Below, one piece after another: positions 34,170 to 42,191 of a stretch of DNA of 64,000 nt. The stretch is from contig JBHORD010000016.1 in NCBI GenBank assembly GCA_042408355.1, positions 1 through 64,000 of the forward strand, read 5' to 3'. Each line of letters starts with the position of its first letter. Position 1 is the first letter of the stretch. The translations under genes and the position numbers were made by a program. The DNA comes from Fen-1038 sp042408355 (lineage in GTDB: Bacteria > Chloroflexota > Anaerolineae > Anaerolineales > Villigracilaceae). Under the pieces are notes generated by a model. It did no database searches. It saw only the letters and a program-made list of their open reading frames with translations, and was not told where the DNA came from.

Positions 34170-35179
34170 AAACCTTTGTTTACATTGACCACTTCAAAGG
34201 ACAGGTTCAGCCCGCTTCGTGGGAAGCGCTCGGCGTGGCCAAAAGTTTTGGAAGCGCGACCGCGCTGATCTTCGGTACCGGACTCGACGCGCTGGTCAAA
34301 GCCGCGTTTGAATTTGGCGCGGACGAAGTGCTCGCCGCGGACGATCCCGCGCTGACGGATTACCGCGCTGAATCATTTTCGTCCACATTATCCGCGCTCG
34401 CTTCATCCGGGACTCCGGATTTGATTCTGCTGCCGACAACGACGCGCACCCGCGAGATGGCCGCGATGACAGCCATTGATTTGAACACCGGCGTGTTGGT
34501 TGATTTGATTGGGTTGTCTCTTGAGGGAGATAAACTTGTCGCCACGCGTCCGATCTACGAAGGTAAATTGAACGAAAAAGTGGTTTGCTCCGGCAAACCG
34601 GTCATCGCGACGCTGCGCGCCCGCGCCTTTCCGCGCCCAACGCAAGATACCTCGCGGTCGGGAAGCGCGGCAAAAGTCGAAGCCAAAACCGACTCGCCCA
34701 CAACCGTTGAAGGCTACGAAATGGCCGAGCAAGCCGTGAGCGTAACCGACGCGGGCGTGGTCGTCTCTGGCGGGCGCGGCGTGTCGAATAACCCCTCGCT
34801 GACGCCGCCCGCCGGCATGGATGAAAAGCAAGCCGAAATCTGGCGCGCACAGCAAGGCTTCAAATTGATCGGCGAACTGGCAAATGTTTTGGGCGGCGCG
34901 GTCGGCGCTTCGCGCGCCGCGGTGGACGGCGGTTACATTCCATATTCGCATCAAGTCGGTCAGACCGGAAAGGTTGTCGCGCCGGATTTGTATATCGCCT
35001 GCGGAATCTCCGGCGCCATCCAGCACATCGTCGGAATCCGTTCGGCAAAACTGGTTGTCGCCATCAACAAAGATCCCGACGCGCCAATCTTCAAAGTCGC
35101 GCGTTACGGCGTGGTCGGGGATTTGTTCACGATTGTCCCTGCCCTGACGGAAGCGTTCAAAAAGAAATTGGGAAAATAA
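34166..35179 (+). CDS. etfA: Electron transfer flavoprotein subunit alpha
   Basis: FAD-binding subunit of ETF. It has an N-terminal Rossmann-like domain and the C-terminal FAD motif QVGQTGKVVAPDLYIACGIS followed by GAIQH and INKDPDAPIFKVARYGVVGD, all family hallmarks. ATG 34166 overlaps etfB by 4 nt (ATGA). The 337-residue length is slightly longer than average because of a Ser/Thr-rich stretch near 165-180. No ETF-quinone oxidoreductase gene is in the window. Confidence 0.96.
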   Translation: MKTFVYIDHFKGQVQPASWEALGVAKSFGSATALIFGTGLDALVKAAFEFGADEVLAADDPALTDYRAESFSSTLSALASSGTPDLILLPTTTRTREMAAMTAIDLNTGVLVDLIGLSLEGDKLVATRPIYEGKLNEKVVCSGKPVIATLRARAFPRPTQDTSRSGSAAKVEAKTDSPTTVEGYEMAEQAVSVTDAGVVVSGGRGVSNNPSLTPPAGMDEKQAEIWRAQQGFKLIGELANVLGGAVGASRAAVDGGYIPYSHQVGQTGKVVAPDLYIACGISGAIQHIVGIRSAKLVVAINKDPDAPIFKVARYGVVGDLFTIVPALTEAFKKKLGK

Positions 35180-35187
35180 CGCCCTTC

Positions 35188-35221
35188 CCTCCCCAAATTC
35201 ATCTCCGCGAATCTGGGGAGG
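35188..35221 (+). terminator. Strong hairpin after etfA
   Basis: CCTCCCCAAATTC (35188-35200) pairs with GAATCTGGGGAGG (35209-35221), 13 bp with one mismatch. There is no T-tract, so it may act in mRNA 3' protection or be a repeat-type hairpin rather than an intrinsic terminator. Confidence 0.5.
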
Positions 35222-35241
35222 GCGTCACGCGATGATGGGGC

Positions 35242-35276
35242 AAATAAAAACAGTGGCGCTTCCCAGCGTCACTGTT
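35242..35276 (-). terminator. Intrinsic terminator of the cold-shock gene
   Basis: On the minus strand AACAGTGACGC, a 6-nt loop and GCGCCACTGTT (11 bp with one G-U) are followed by TTTATTT. Confidence 0.75.
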
Positions 35277-35309
35277 CGTTATTCGCAAAATGGCGAGGCG
35301 GCGCGCGTC

Positions 35310-35522
35310 TTACGAAATCACCACCACATTGGCGGCCTGCAACCCCTTCGGACCTTCCTCAATGGAAAACTCCACCTTCTGCTCAGGCTCGAGTTTGCGA
35401 TAGCCTTCCATCTGCAACGCGGAATAATGGACAAATACATCCTCTCCGCCATCACGGCCAATGAAGCCGTAGCCCTTGGTGGCATTGAACCACTTGACGG
35501 TGCCGGTGTAACGTTCTGACAT
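35310..35522 (-). CDS. CspA-family cold-shock protein
   Basis: A 70-residue single cold-shock domain that binds RNA or ssDNA as a chaperone. It starts MSERYTGTVKWFNATKGYGF and carries RNP1 KGYGFIG and RNP2 DVFVHYS. It is a monocistronic unit with its own promoter, a roughly 50-nt leader containing a small CCCGG/CCGGG hairpin (35553-35568) and a terminator. AGGAG lies about 9 nt before the ATG. Which Csp paralogue this is cannot be told. Confidence 0.95.
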   Translation of the reverse strand: MSERYTGTVKWFNATKGYGFIGRDGGEDVFVHYSALQMEGYRKLEPEQKVEFSIEEGPKGLQAANVVVIS

Positions 35523-35578
35523 CTTGCTTTTCTCCTGCTAAAAAATTTTTACCCCGGATGATTCCGGGACGTGGCGCA

Positions 35579-35607
35579 AGATTATCATGCCCGTTTTGCC
35601 ATGTCAA
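35579..35607 (-). promoter_or_regulatory. Promoter of the cold-shock gene
   Basis: On the minus strand a perfect TTGACA (35607-35602), a 17-bp spacer and TAATCT (35584-35579). It overlaps the 3' end of the upstream PHP gene, which ends at 35585. Confidence 0.65.
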
Positions 35608-36259
35608 GATGGAAATTAATTTTCTTGCGGATGGTCGCATAACGCGACGTCAGGTGCACCCAGGGTAATGACCAGCGCGTTTGGAATTTTGCCATGCGGA
35701 TGACCTTTCGCATCTCATCCGGACCTTCGAACGGCTCCAGCAAAACCAGGCTTCGACCCAGCTCGAAGGGCGCGTGGGCGTCCGAGCCGACGGTTCCCGC
35801 GAGATCATGCCTTCTTGCAAACTCTGCCGCGCGCCGATTGAACGCCGGGCGCATACAGCGCGAGTTGTAGACCTCAATCGCATCCACGAACGGGATGATT
35901 TCCAGCAAATCCTCTTCCCTCCATCCGCCCTTGCGCCACTCATCGAACGGATGCGAAACACTGATGAACGCACGTTGATCGCGTAAACGCCGAATCGTTT
36001 CCTGCGGCGAAAGCATAGGCGGAATCTCCTCCCTCACGAACGCGGCCAGGATTTCGCCGCGCGTCGTCATAATCTCCTCGCCGATGATCACTCGCTCCGG
36101 GTCAATCTTCTGCGCCGCCCGCGCCCCGGCAATCGTATTGTGATCGGTCACGATGACGCGGTCAATCCCTTTGCGGCGGCAGGCGTTTATAAGGGCCTGG
36201 GGAGAAGTCAAAGAATCTTTGGAAAACGCGGTATGGCAGTGAAATTCGGTCCGGAGCAT
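35585..36259 (-). CDS. PHP-domain metal-dependent phosphoesterase
   Basis: A 224-residue PHP protein, probably a phosphoesterase acting on nucleotides or sugar phosphates. Metal-ligand motifs in order: EFHCHTAFSKDS, VTDHNTIAG, GEEIMTTRGE, SVSHPFDEWR and GSDAHAPFELG. All five are intact, so it is likely active. The start codon is 6 nt after a weak TAGAAT box, suggesting leaderless mRNA, and is divergent from the SPFH-like gene. The specific substrate is unknown; RNase AM-like 3',5'-nucleoside bisphosphatases share this short form. Confidence 0.87.
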   Translation of the reverse strand: MLRTEFHCHTAFSKDSLTSPQALINACRRKGIDRVIVTDHNTIAGARAAQKIDPERVIIGEEIMTTRGEILAAFVREEIPPMLSPQETIRRLRDQRAFISVSHPFDEWRKGGWREEDLLEIIPFVDAIEVYNSRCMRPAFNRRAAEFARRHDLAGTVGSDAHAPFELGRSLVLLEPFEGPDEMRKVIRMAKFQTRWSLPWVHLTSRYATIRKKINFHLDMAKRA

Positions 36260-36283
36260 TTGACAATTCTACTGTAAATACTG

Positions 36284-36312
36284 TTGCCCGTTTTCCTCTT
36301 TTCTTATAAAAT
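36284..36312 (+). promoter_or_regulatory. Leaderless-type promoter of the first SPFH-like gene
   Basis: TTGCCC (36284-36289), a 17-bp spacer and TAAAAT (36307-36312), just 6 nt before ATG 36319. There is no Shine-Dalgarno sequence. Confidence 0.5.
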
Positions 36313-36318
36313 CAAACC

Positions 36319-37887
36319 ATGGACGAAGTTCCTTTCTACGAAAAACCATGGTTCACCAGCGTCGTCCTTTTTATTCTTCTGGCGGGAATTTATGGCTATG
36401 AAATCTGGCAGGGCGGCGTTTGGAACAATCTGCTCAGCATGGCGTTCGACCTCGGGCTCATGGTCGTTCTGCTCTTCCCGGTATGTGTCTTTTTCTATGC
36501 TCAATTTATTCTACCCATTTACAAACGCGAAGACCGCGCCAAAATCGTAAACCGACTCTGGCTGCACTTCAGCAAAGCCCACGGCCCGGCCATTTTTGTC
36601 CGAAACGGCCGTCTGGTGGAAAGTCCCAAAGAAAGTGAGAGGAAAGGCCCCGGCGTTTTGTGGCTCGATTCCGCCAGCGCAGTCGTCACCCGCACGCCGA
36701 CGGCCCTCAAAAATATTCTTGCGCCCGGCGTTCACTTCACAGACAAAGATGAGGAGATTGCCACCGTCATCAGCCTGCATACACAAACACAGCGGATGGG
36801 ACCGCTGGAAGGCGAAGACCCGTTTGAAAAACTGAAAGAGAATGCAACGGAGGAAGAGAAGAAGAAACACAATGAAGCGCAAGCGCGCCGCCTCGCCGTC
36901 AGCGCCATGACGCGGGACGGCATCGAAGTTGTCCCCAGCATCAGTGTCACGTTCAAGATAGACGCAAAGCCCGCAAAATCAAACGAGAAAGGTTCCCGCT
37001 TCGGATTCGATAAGGACGCGGTGGCCAAGGCGGCCCGCGGCGAAGGCGTTGACGCCGCATCCAAGCCGGACGAGCTCAAGCGCGTCGCGTGGAATCAACT
37101 CCCCGGCCTCATCGCCGCCGATCTATGGAGAGAATATCTTGCAAAGTTCACCTTGAACGAATTATTCTCTCCAACGTTCGAGCCGGCGCCAGATGTACCA
37201 CAGCCGGAAATTCCACTGCCGCAGCCCGAGCCTGCCAAAGCCGCGCCTTCGACGAAATACGATTTCTTTTCAGGCATATTGAAAAACATAAACGATTCGC
37301 TTGAAAGGAGATTGCCCAAGGCGGAACCCGCCAAAGAATCGATCGCTTCGAAAGATCCGGAAACGCCAATCCCCGCCTCAAAATCGGGGGCAAAGCCGCA
37401 AACCGCGCTGCAAATCATCAATCAAATGATGAAAGCGCGCATGACTCAGTCCAATGTCGCAAAGCTGGATGACAGCGGGCGTCTCGTCGAAGGCTTTGAA
37501 GCAAGCCGCGAATATAATACCCTGAAAGAGCGGGGCGTGAAGGTTCTGGGCGTCAGCGTGAGCGGATTGCGCTTTACGGAGGAAGTTGAAACACAACTGG
37601 TCCGGCAATGGAAAACGAGCTGGCTGGCCAATGCCACTGCGGACCGCAAACGCATCGAACGTCTCAAGCTGACAAATACATTGAAAGGACAGCAGAAGGC
37701 GCTTCAGGATCACGCGTTGACTTTAAGTCAGGCGATCTTGAAAGACCAGCCGCGCACCATTGCCGCCGCCTTGAAGAGCCTCTTGGAGCGGACTGAATCG
37801 GAAGTCAAATTGAACGACCGCCTCCTGCGGAGAACCACGAACGAAGTGGGCGATTTGGACGAGCTTATTAATTGGGTGGAGTCGTAG
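36319..37887 (+). CDS. SPFH/band 7-like membrane protein 1
   Basis: A 522-residue protein of unknown function. Two membrane helices (about 12-30 and 38-66) are followed by a region like SPFH domains: GVLWLDSASAVVTRTPTALK, LAPGVHFTDKDEEIATVISL and TRDGIEVVPSISVTFKI. A later KERGVKVLGVSVSGLRF and a charged helical tail (about 420-500) match the second SPFH half plus coiled coil. Long Pro/Lys-rich insertions (about 290-370) are unusual for stomatin or flotillin. It is followed after 4 nt by a second protein of the same style. A membrane-scaffold role is inferred only. Confidence 0.65.
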   Translation: MDEVPFYEKPWFTSVVLFILLAGIYGYEIWQGGVWNNLLSMAFDLGLMVVLLFPVCVFFYAQFILPIYKREDRAKIVNRLWLHFSKAHGPAIFVRNGRLVESPKESERKGPGVLWLDSASAVVTRTPTALKNILAPGVHFTDKDEEIATVISLHTQTQRMGPLEGEDPFEKLKENATEEEKKKHNEAQARRLAVSAMTRDGIEVVPSISVTFKIDAKPAKSNEKGSRFGFDKDAVAKAARGEGVDAASKPDELKRVAWNQLPGLIAADLWREYLAKFTLNELFSPTFEPAPDVPQPEIPLPQPEPAKAAPSTKYDFFSGILKNINDSLERRLPKAEPAKESIASKDPETPIPASKSGAKPQTALQIINQMMKARMTQSNVAKLDDSGRLVEGFEASREYNTLKERGVKVLGVSVSGLRFTEEVETQLVRQWKTSWLANATADRKRIERLKLTNTLKGQQKALQDHALTLSQAILKDQPRTIAAALKSLLERTESEVKLNDRLLRRTTNEVGDLDELINWVES

Positions 37888-37891
37888 AGTT

Positions 37892-39775
37892 ATGAACATC
37901 GCCGCGGCCAGCGCCGCCCCAACAAAAACCCCGTCTGCATGGGAAACGGAGTGGAAACGATTCAAAGACCTCCGAAATAAGTGGATTGAAAGCCAGTTAA
38001 ACAAATTTTTCGATCTTTCGATTCGCGGTCCCAAAATCCGAAACTTGTGGGTGGCGATTCTTGGAATCCTTTTCGTCATTTTTGGCTTCACAGTTCATTT
38101 ATTCCTGTATTACCTTCCCATCGTCGGCGCCCAGCGCCATCACTCCCTCGCCGATTTGTTCGTTTTTGCAGTTCTTACCATCGCTCAACTCATCCTGATT
38201 CTTTTTATTCCCGCACAGGCGGCGTTGAACATGGCCGGAAATTATCTGGCCGATATTTTCGAGCTCAAGGATCCGCGCGTGGCGTGGAAGTTCATCCGCG
38301 AACTTTCGCTCGGCGGCGCGGCGGAAGTCGTTCATATCCGCGACGGCATGGTGGTGGATAAAGACAAGAATTCGCCCATCATTCTGATCGGCGGACCGGG
38401 CCGCGTGGAGGTTGATTTCGATTCAGCCGTTCTGTTCGAGAAACCCGATGGGACTCCGCACGTGATCGGACCGGAGCCGAAAAAGCCCGAGGAAGAACAG
38501 GCACAGCGGAGAGCACGGAAAAAGAAATCAGCCGAGGAGAAAGACAATGCGGTGCTGGACGGCTTTGAACGTCTGCGTGAACCAATCATCAATCTACGCG
38601 ATCAATTCTTTGGAACTCCATCCAGCGAAGCGCTCTCCGTCGAAAGCCGCAGTCTGGACGGCATTAAGATCAGCGCAAAAGATGTGCGGGTGGTGTTCAG
38701 CGTCCGCCGCGAAAGCGGAACGGATTCGCAAAAGCCGACCAGCGAACGGCCTTATCTTTACAACAGGCAAAGCATCCAGGATTTGATTTATCAGCAGGCG
38801 GTGCAGGTCAAGACAGAGGGACCGCATCCATCCGGCGAACCCGGCCCATGGACAGCCACGTTTCGCGGGCTGGTTCTCGGAGACGTGAGCCGATTCATGA
38901 GTCAGAATAAACTCGCGGAATATCTGGCGAGCATCAGCACGCCGGAGATCGAAGAAGCCGAACACCGCGAAGATACCATCCTGTTGGAAACGCTCCAATA
39001 TTCCAACGAGGCGCCCGCCTCCTCGACAAGCGCAATCCTCAAGCCTCAGTTTCATCCGCGAACCGAGTTGAGCGATCGCTTTATGAAATATGCGGAGGGT
39101 TTTTCCAAACAGGCGCGGGAACGCGGCTATGATCTGCACTGGATCGGCGTTGGAACCTGGAAAGTTCCCAATGAAATGTCGAGCCAGGAAATCGCAAAAC
39201 AACACCTCGACGCCTGGCGGATCAGCCGCGAGAACGCGGCCCTGGGCAGTCAGAGCGCTTTGAACAGCGTGATGGAGGAGGCGGCGCTCGACGAGAGGCT
39301 TCGGCTGATCCGGGAGGTCCCTTTCCATGCGCATCAGAGTAATCTTTCGCAATATAATGAAAAAGACAAATTGCTCGAGGCGTTACTTTATGCATACCGG
39401 GAACAGCTGGGGAACGCGCTCGAAACTTATTACAAAGCCGGAACTCGCACGGAGGAACTAAAACAAATCGAAGAGGCCGTCCTCGCAATCGAGGATCTTC
39501 TTGGCATCCCAGCCATGCACACGGTTGGCGGCGGCAGTTTAAGCAAGGTGAAACGCGCCTCTCCTTCCCCCAGCAATGAAGATACTCCTCCGGCTCCGCA
39601 AACGAAAAGAGAAGAGGAACTGTATCGAAGTCTGCTGATCAAACTCGACGGCAATTACAAAGCCGTCGAAACGTTGATTGCGCTTGAGGCGCAACGCTAT
39701 CCGGCATTGACGCGTCAAGAACGCCTCGAACGCATCGTCAGACGCTTTGAACGACACCAAAAATCACCCCCATGA
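37892..39775 (+). CDS. SPFH/band 7-like membrane protein 2
   Basis: A 627-residue protein with two hydrophobic helices (about 49-72 and 82-110). A region with VVHIRDGMVVDKDKNSPI, GGPGRVEVDFDSAVLFEKPD and SLDGIKISAKDVRVVFSVRR follows, echoing the SPFH beta-strand pattern of its neighbour. The C-terminal third is helical and charged, ending in a basic stretch. It overlaps psuG by 4 nt. With the upstream gene it forms a tandem pair, probably two subunits of one complex. Overall similarity to known SPFH proteins is weak, so the assignment is tentative. Confidence 0.55.
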   Translation: MNIAAASAAPTKTPSAWETEWKRFKDLRNKWIESQLNKFFDLSIRGPKIRNLWVAILGILFVIFGFTVHLFLYYLPIVGAQRHHSLADLFVFAVLTIAQLILILFIPAQAALNMAGNYLADIFELKDPRVAWKFIRELSLGGAAEVVHIRDGMVVDKDKNSPIILIGGPGRVEVDFDSAVLFEKPDGTPHVIGPEPKKPEEEQAQRRARKKKSAEEKDNAVLDGFERLREPIINLRDQFFGTPSSEALSVESRSLDGIKISAKDVRVVFSVRRESGTDSQKPTSERPYLYNRQSIQDLIYQQAVQVKTEGPHPSGEPGPWTATFRGLVLGDVSRFMSQNKLAEYLASISTPEIEEAEHREDTILLETLQYSNEAPASSTSAILKPQFHPRTELSDRFMKYAEGFSKQARERGYDLHWIGVGTWKVPNEMSSQEIAKQHLDAWRISRENAALGSQSALNSVMEEAALDERLRLIREVPFHAHQSNLSQYNEKDKLLEALLYAYREQLGNALETYYKAGTRTEELKQIEEAVLAIEDLLGIPAMHTVGGGSLSKVKRASPSPSNEDTPPAPQTKREEELYRSLLIKLDGNYKAVETLIALEAQRYPALTRQERLERIVRRFERHQKSPP

Positions 39776-40701
39776 ACGCTCATTCATTCACTTTGATTTC
39801 ACCCGAGGTCAGCCGCGCCCTGAAGACCGGCGCGCCCATCGTCGCCTTGGAATCAACCGTCATCACACACGGACTTCCCCAGCCGCAAAATATTCAATTG
39901 GCGCGGGATATGGAAATGACCGTTAGACGCGAAGGCGCGGCGGCCGCCACAATTGCACTGCTAGACGGAAACATCCGCGTCGGTCTTTCGGATGAGGAGC
40001 TGGCGCGGCTCGCCGAAGCCAAATCTCCGCTGAAAGTGAGTCACCGCGACTTCGCCACAGCCATCCTCAAGAAAGCCAGCGGCGGAACGACCGTCGCAGG
40101 CACGATGTTGGCGGCAAATAGCGTCGGCATCAAAGTTTTCGCAACCGGCGGCATTGGCGGCGTCCATCAAGAAAGCCCATTCGATATTTCAACCGATTTG
40201 CGCGCCCTGGCAGAGACGCCCATGATCGTGGTGTGCGCGGGAGCCAAAGCCATTTTGGATTTGCCCGCCACGCTGGAATATTTGGAAACAATGGGCGTGC
40301 CGGTCGTCGGTTATCAAACCGATACATTTCCTGAATTTTATTCGCGCGATGGAAAACTGGGCGTCAGCGTGCGGTTGGATTCGCCAAAAGAAGTCGCGGA
40401 CTTCGCGCAAACGCACTGGTCGCTGGGAATGCGCAGCGCGGTGCTCGTGACGAATCCGGTTCCCGAAACGGAGGCCATTCCAAAGTCCGAGATGGAACCG
40501 ATCATCGCCAGAGCGTCGAAGGAAGCGCGCCAGAAAAACATCCACGGTCAGGCGTTGACGCCGTTCCTGCTAAGCCGCATCAGCCAATTGACAAATGAAA
40601 AATCCATGCGCGCCAATCTTGCATTGTTATTGAACAACGCGCAGCTCGCCGCGCAGATTTCAAAGGCGGCGGCGGTGAATCAGAAACGAAGGGATCTTTG
40701 A
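39772..40701 (+). CDS. psuG: Pseudouridine-5'-phosphate glycosidase
   Basis: Splits pseudouridine 5'-phosphate to uracil and ribose 5-phosphate (reversible in vitro). Family hallmarks are VALESTVITHGLPQPQN, AAAATIALLDGNIRVGL, GTTVAGTMLAANSVGIKVFA and GGIGGVHQ. The 309-residue length is typical. ATG overlaps the SPFH-like gene 2 by 4 nt. No pseudouridine kinase (psuK) or transporter is adjacent, so the pathway link must come from elsewhere in the genome. Confidence 0.95.
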   Translation: MNAHSFTLISPEVSRALKTGAPIVALESTVITHGLPQPQNIQLARDMEMTVRREGAAAATIALLDGNIRVGLSDEELARLAEAKSPLKVSHRDFATAILKKASGGTTVAGTMLAANSVGIKVFATGGIGGVHQESPFDISTDLRALAETPMIVVCAGAKAILDLPATLEYLETMGVPVVGYQTDTFPEFYSRDGKLGVSVRLDSPKEVADFAQTHWSLGMRSAVLVTNPVPETEAIPKSEMEPIIARASKEARQKNIHGQALTPFLLSRISQLTNEKSMRANLALLLNNAQLAAQISKAAAVNQKRRDL

Positions 40702-40703
40702 GA

Positions 40704-41192
40704 TCATTTCTTCGCGTTCAGTAATTCCTGCACAAGCGAATCCGGAACCTGCACCGCGACCACTTCGCCGCGCACGGTAATTTCACCGTTTGCAATAATC
40801 CATTCCTCGATCACAACTTTGCGGCCCTTGACTTCCCTGACCTTGCCGCGGATCTCAAGCATTGGGCCAAGCGGCGTGGGCTTGAGATAATCCACATGCA
40901 GCGAGGCGGTCAGATATCGCAAAGCCGGCTCGGAATCCATCGGACGCGATTCGGCGCGATAGCCCGCCGCCGCGGCTGTGCCCGTGCCGTGACAATCAAT
41001 CAACGAAGCCAGCAACCCGCCATACACGTAACCGGGAATCGAAATGTGATACGGCTTGGGCTGAAAATGCGCCACCGATTCATCGCCGTCCCAATAGCTT
41101 TTGATCTGATAGCCGGATTCGTTTAAATGCCCACAGCCGTAGCAATACGCCATGTGGTCGGGATAAAAATCCTGAAATGCTTTGTCGGTCAT
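40704..41192 (-). CDS. Hotdog-fold thioesterase (PaaI/4HBT type)
   Basis: A 162-residue single hotdog-domain protein, probably hydrolysing acyl-CoA thioesters. The central helix region reads PGYVYGGLLASLIDCHGTGTA, the usual PGxxxGG...D/E pattern, followed by SLHVDYLKPTPLG. An N-terminal CYGCGHLNESG resembles the CxGCG motif of one thioesterase subgroup. Substrate unknown. It ends 2 nt from the convergent psuG stop. The start lies close behind a TATAAA. Confidence 0.88.
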   Translation of the reverse strand: MTDKAFQDFYPDHMAYCYGCGHLNESGYQIKSYWDGDESVAHFQPKPYHISIPGYVYGGLLASLIDCHGTGTAAAAGYRAESRPMDSEPALRYLTASLHVDYLKPTPLGPMLEIRGKVREVKGRKVVIEEWIIANGEITVRGEVVAVQVPDSLVQELLNAKK

Positions 41193-41213
41193 GGTTTATA
41201 GAGTTCCTGCCTT

Positions 41214-42137
41214 TTAGGGGGTTTTGGTTGGCGCTGGCGTGCTGGTCGGCGCGGAGGTTTTGGTCGGGCGCGGCGTTTCGGATGGCGTGGGCGTGCTGGT
41301 TGATGTTGGCGTAAAAGACGGCGTAGGCGTTGAGGTCGGCGTTCGCGTGATGGTCGGCGTCAATGTTGGCACTGCGGTCGGCGGATTGCCCTGCACAAGA
41401 AAACTTCCGACGACCTGCCAGGTTTCGCCGACAAAAATCTGAACCTGATATTCTCCCGCCGCCCATTGATCCGGCGAAGGATTCCAATCGGTAAATCCGA
41501 AACCGCCAGTTCCGCCATCCCACGGTTTTGTTTCGTAATGAACGATTTGGCCTTCATGAAGCCACAGTGCCGTCCACTGCGCGCCGGGCGACATTTTATC
41601 ATAGGAAAAAACGGCGTACATGTGCCCAACCGGATTTTGAAAAACCGTGTTTGGATTCACAGCCTGGAAATTATTCATCTGCGTTGAGAAAAGGATCGGC
41701 GAAAAAACCACGCCCGGGTTCGGTGTGACCGAGCTATTAAATAACGCTAAAATCGCCGCGGGGATGAAGGGCGTCGGCGTAATGGTTGGCGTATCGGTTA
41801 CAAGCGGCGTATCGGTAATCGTCGGCGAAAGCGTGATCGTCGGCGAAAGCGTGATCGTCGGCACGACCGTGATCGTCGGCGTCAGCGACGGCGTCGGACT
41901 GGGCGGAAAATATTCATACACCACAGGCTCGCCGTAAAGCGGCAGCGCAATCGCAATCAGAATCATCAAAAGCGAAATGCCGATCCAGCGCCATGCGCCC
42001 GCTTCGCGTTGACGCCGCAGACGATAAAACGTCATCTTGCGCGCCGCTTGTAAAGTCTGGATTGCGCCGCGCATCCCGAAGAACGCAAAGGCAAGCAGCA
42101 GGATCGTGATAGCGATGATGCCGGAATGAATATCCAT
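41214..42137 (-). CDS. Membrane protein with Thr/Pro-rich linkers
   Basis: A 307-residue protein with two N-terminal helices (about 6-24 and 50-68) and a Thr/Pro/Ser-rich linker with TITLSP repeats. A compact domain follows (about 115-235; FSYDKMSPGAQWTALWLHEG, GEYQVQIFVGETWQVVGSFL), then a second long Thr/Pro tail. The middle domain reads like an extracellular beta-sandwich. The tail could be a wall-spanning or glycosylated region, as often seen in Chloroflexota. A good leaderless-type promoter lies just upstream, divergent with the isopentenyl phosphate kinase gene. Confidence 0.7.
   Translation of the reverse strand: MDIHSGIIAITILLLAFAFFGMRGAIQTLQAARKMTFYRLRRQREAGAWRWIGISLLMILIAIALPLYGEPVVYEYFPPSPTPSLTPTITVVPTITLSPTITLSPTITDTPLVTDTPTITPTPFIPAAILALFNSSVTPNPGVVFSPILFSTQMNNFQAVNPNTVFQNPVGHMYAVFSYDKMSPGAQWTALWLHEGQIVHYETKPWDGGTGGFGFTDWNPSPDQWAAGEYQVQIFVGETWQVVGSFLVQGNPPTAVPTLTPTITRTPTSTPTPSFTPTSTSTPTPSETPRPTKTSAPTSTPAPTKTP
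41821..41892. repeat. 18-bp tandem repeat in coding sequence
   Basis: GTCGGCGAAAGCGTGATC occurs at 41821-41838 and 41839-41856, with diverged copies to about 41892. It encodes the TITLSP repeats of the linker in the 41214-42137 gene. Confidence 0.7.
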
Positions 42138-42144
42138 ACGAGAA

Positions 42145-42172
42145 ATTATAGCATGGCCTCTTTTATTGTCAG
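42145..42172 (-). promoter_or_regulatory. Leaderless-type promoter of Thr/Pro-rich membrane protein
   Basis: On the minus strand CTGACA (42172-42167), a 16-bp spacer and a perfect TATAAT (42150-42145), 7 nt before ATG 42137. Confidence 0.6.
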
Positions 42173-42179
42173 ACAGGTG

Positions 42180-42185
42180 TAAAAT
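42180..42185 (+). promoter_or_regulatory. Leaderless-type -10 box of isopentenyl phosphate kinase
   Basis: TAAAAT ending 6 nt before ATG 42192. No good -35 box is present; the divergent promoter lies within 10 bp. Confidence 0.45.
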
Positions 42186-42191
42186 CAGGGC

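Noticed and set aside
41821..41892. Tandem repeats as a CRISPR-like array
   Set aside because: An 18-bp unit without spacers that keeps the reading frame; it encodes a Thr/Pro linker.
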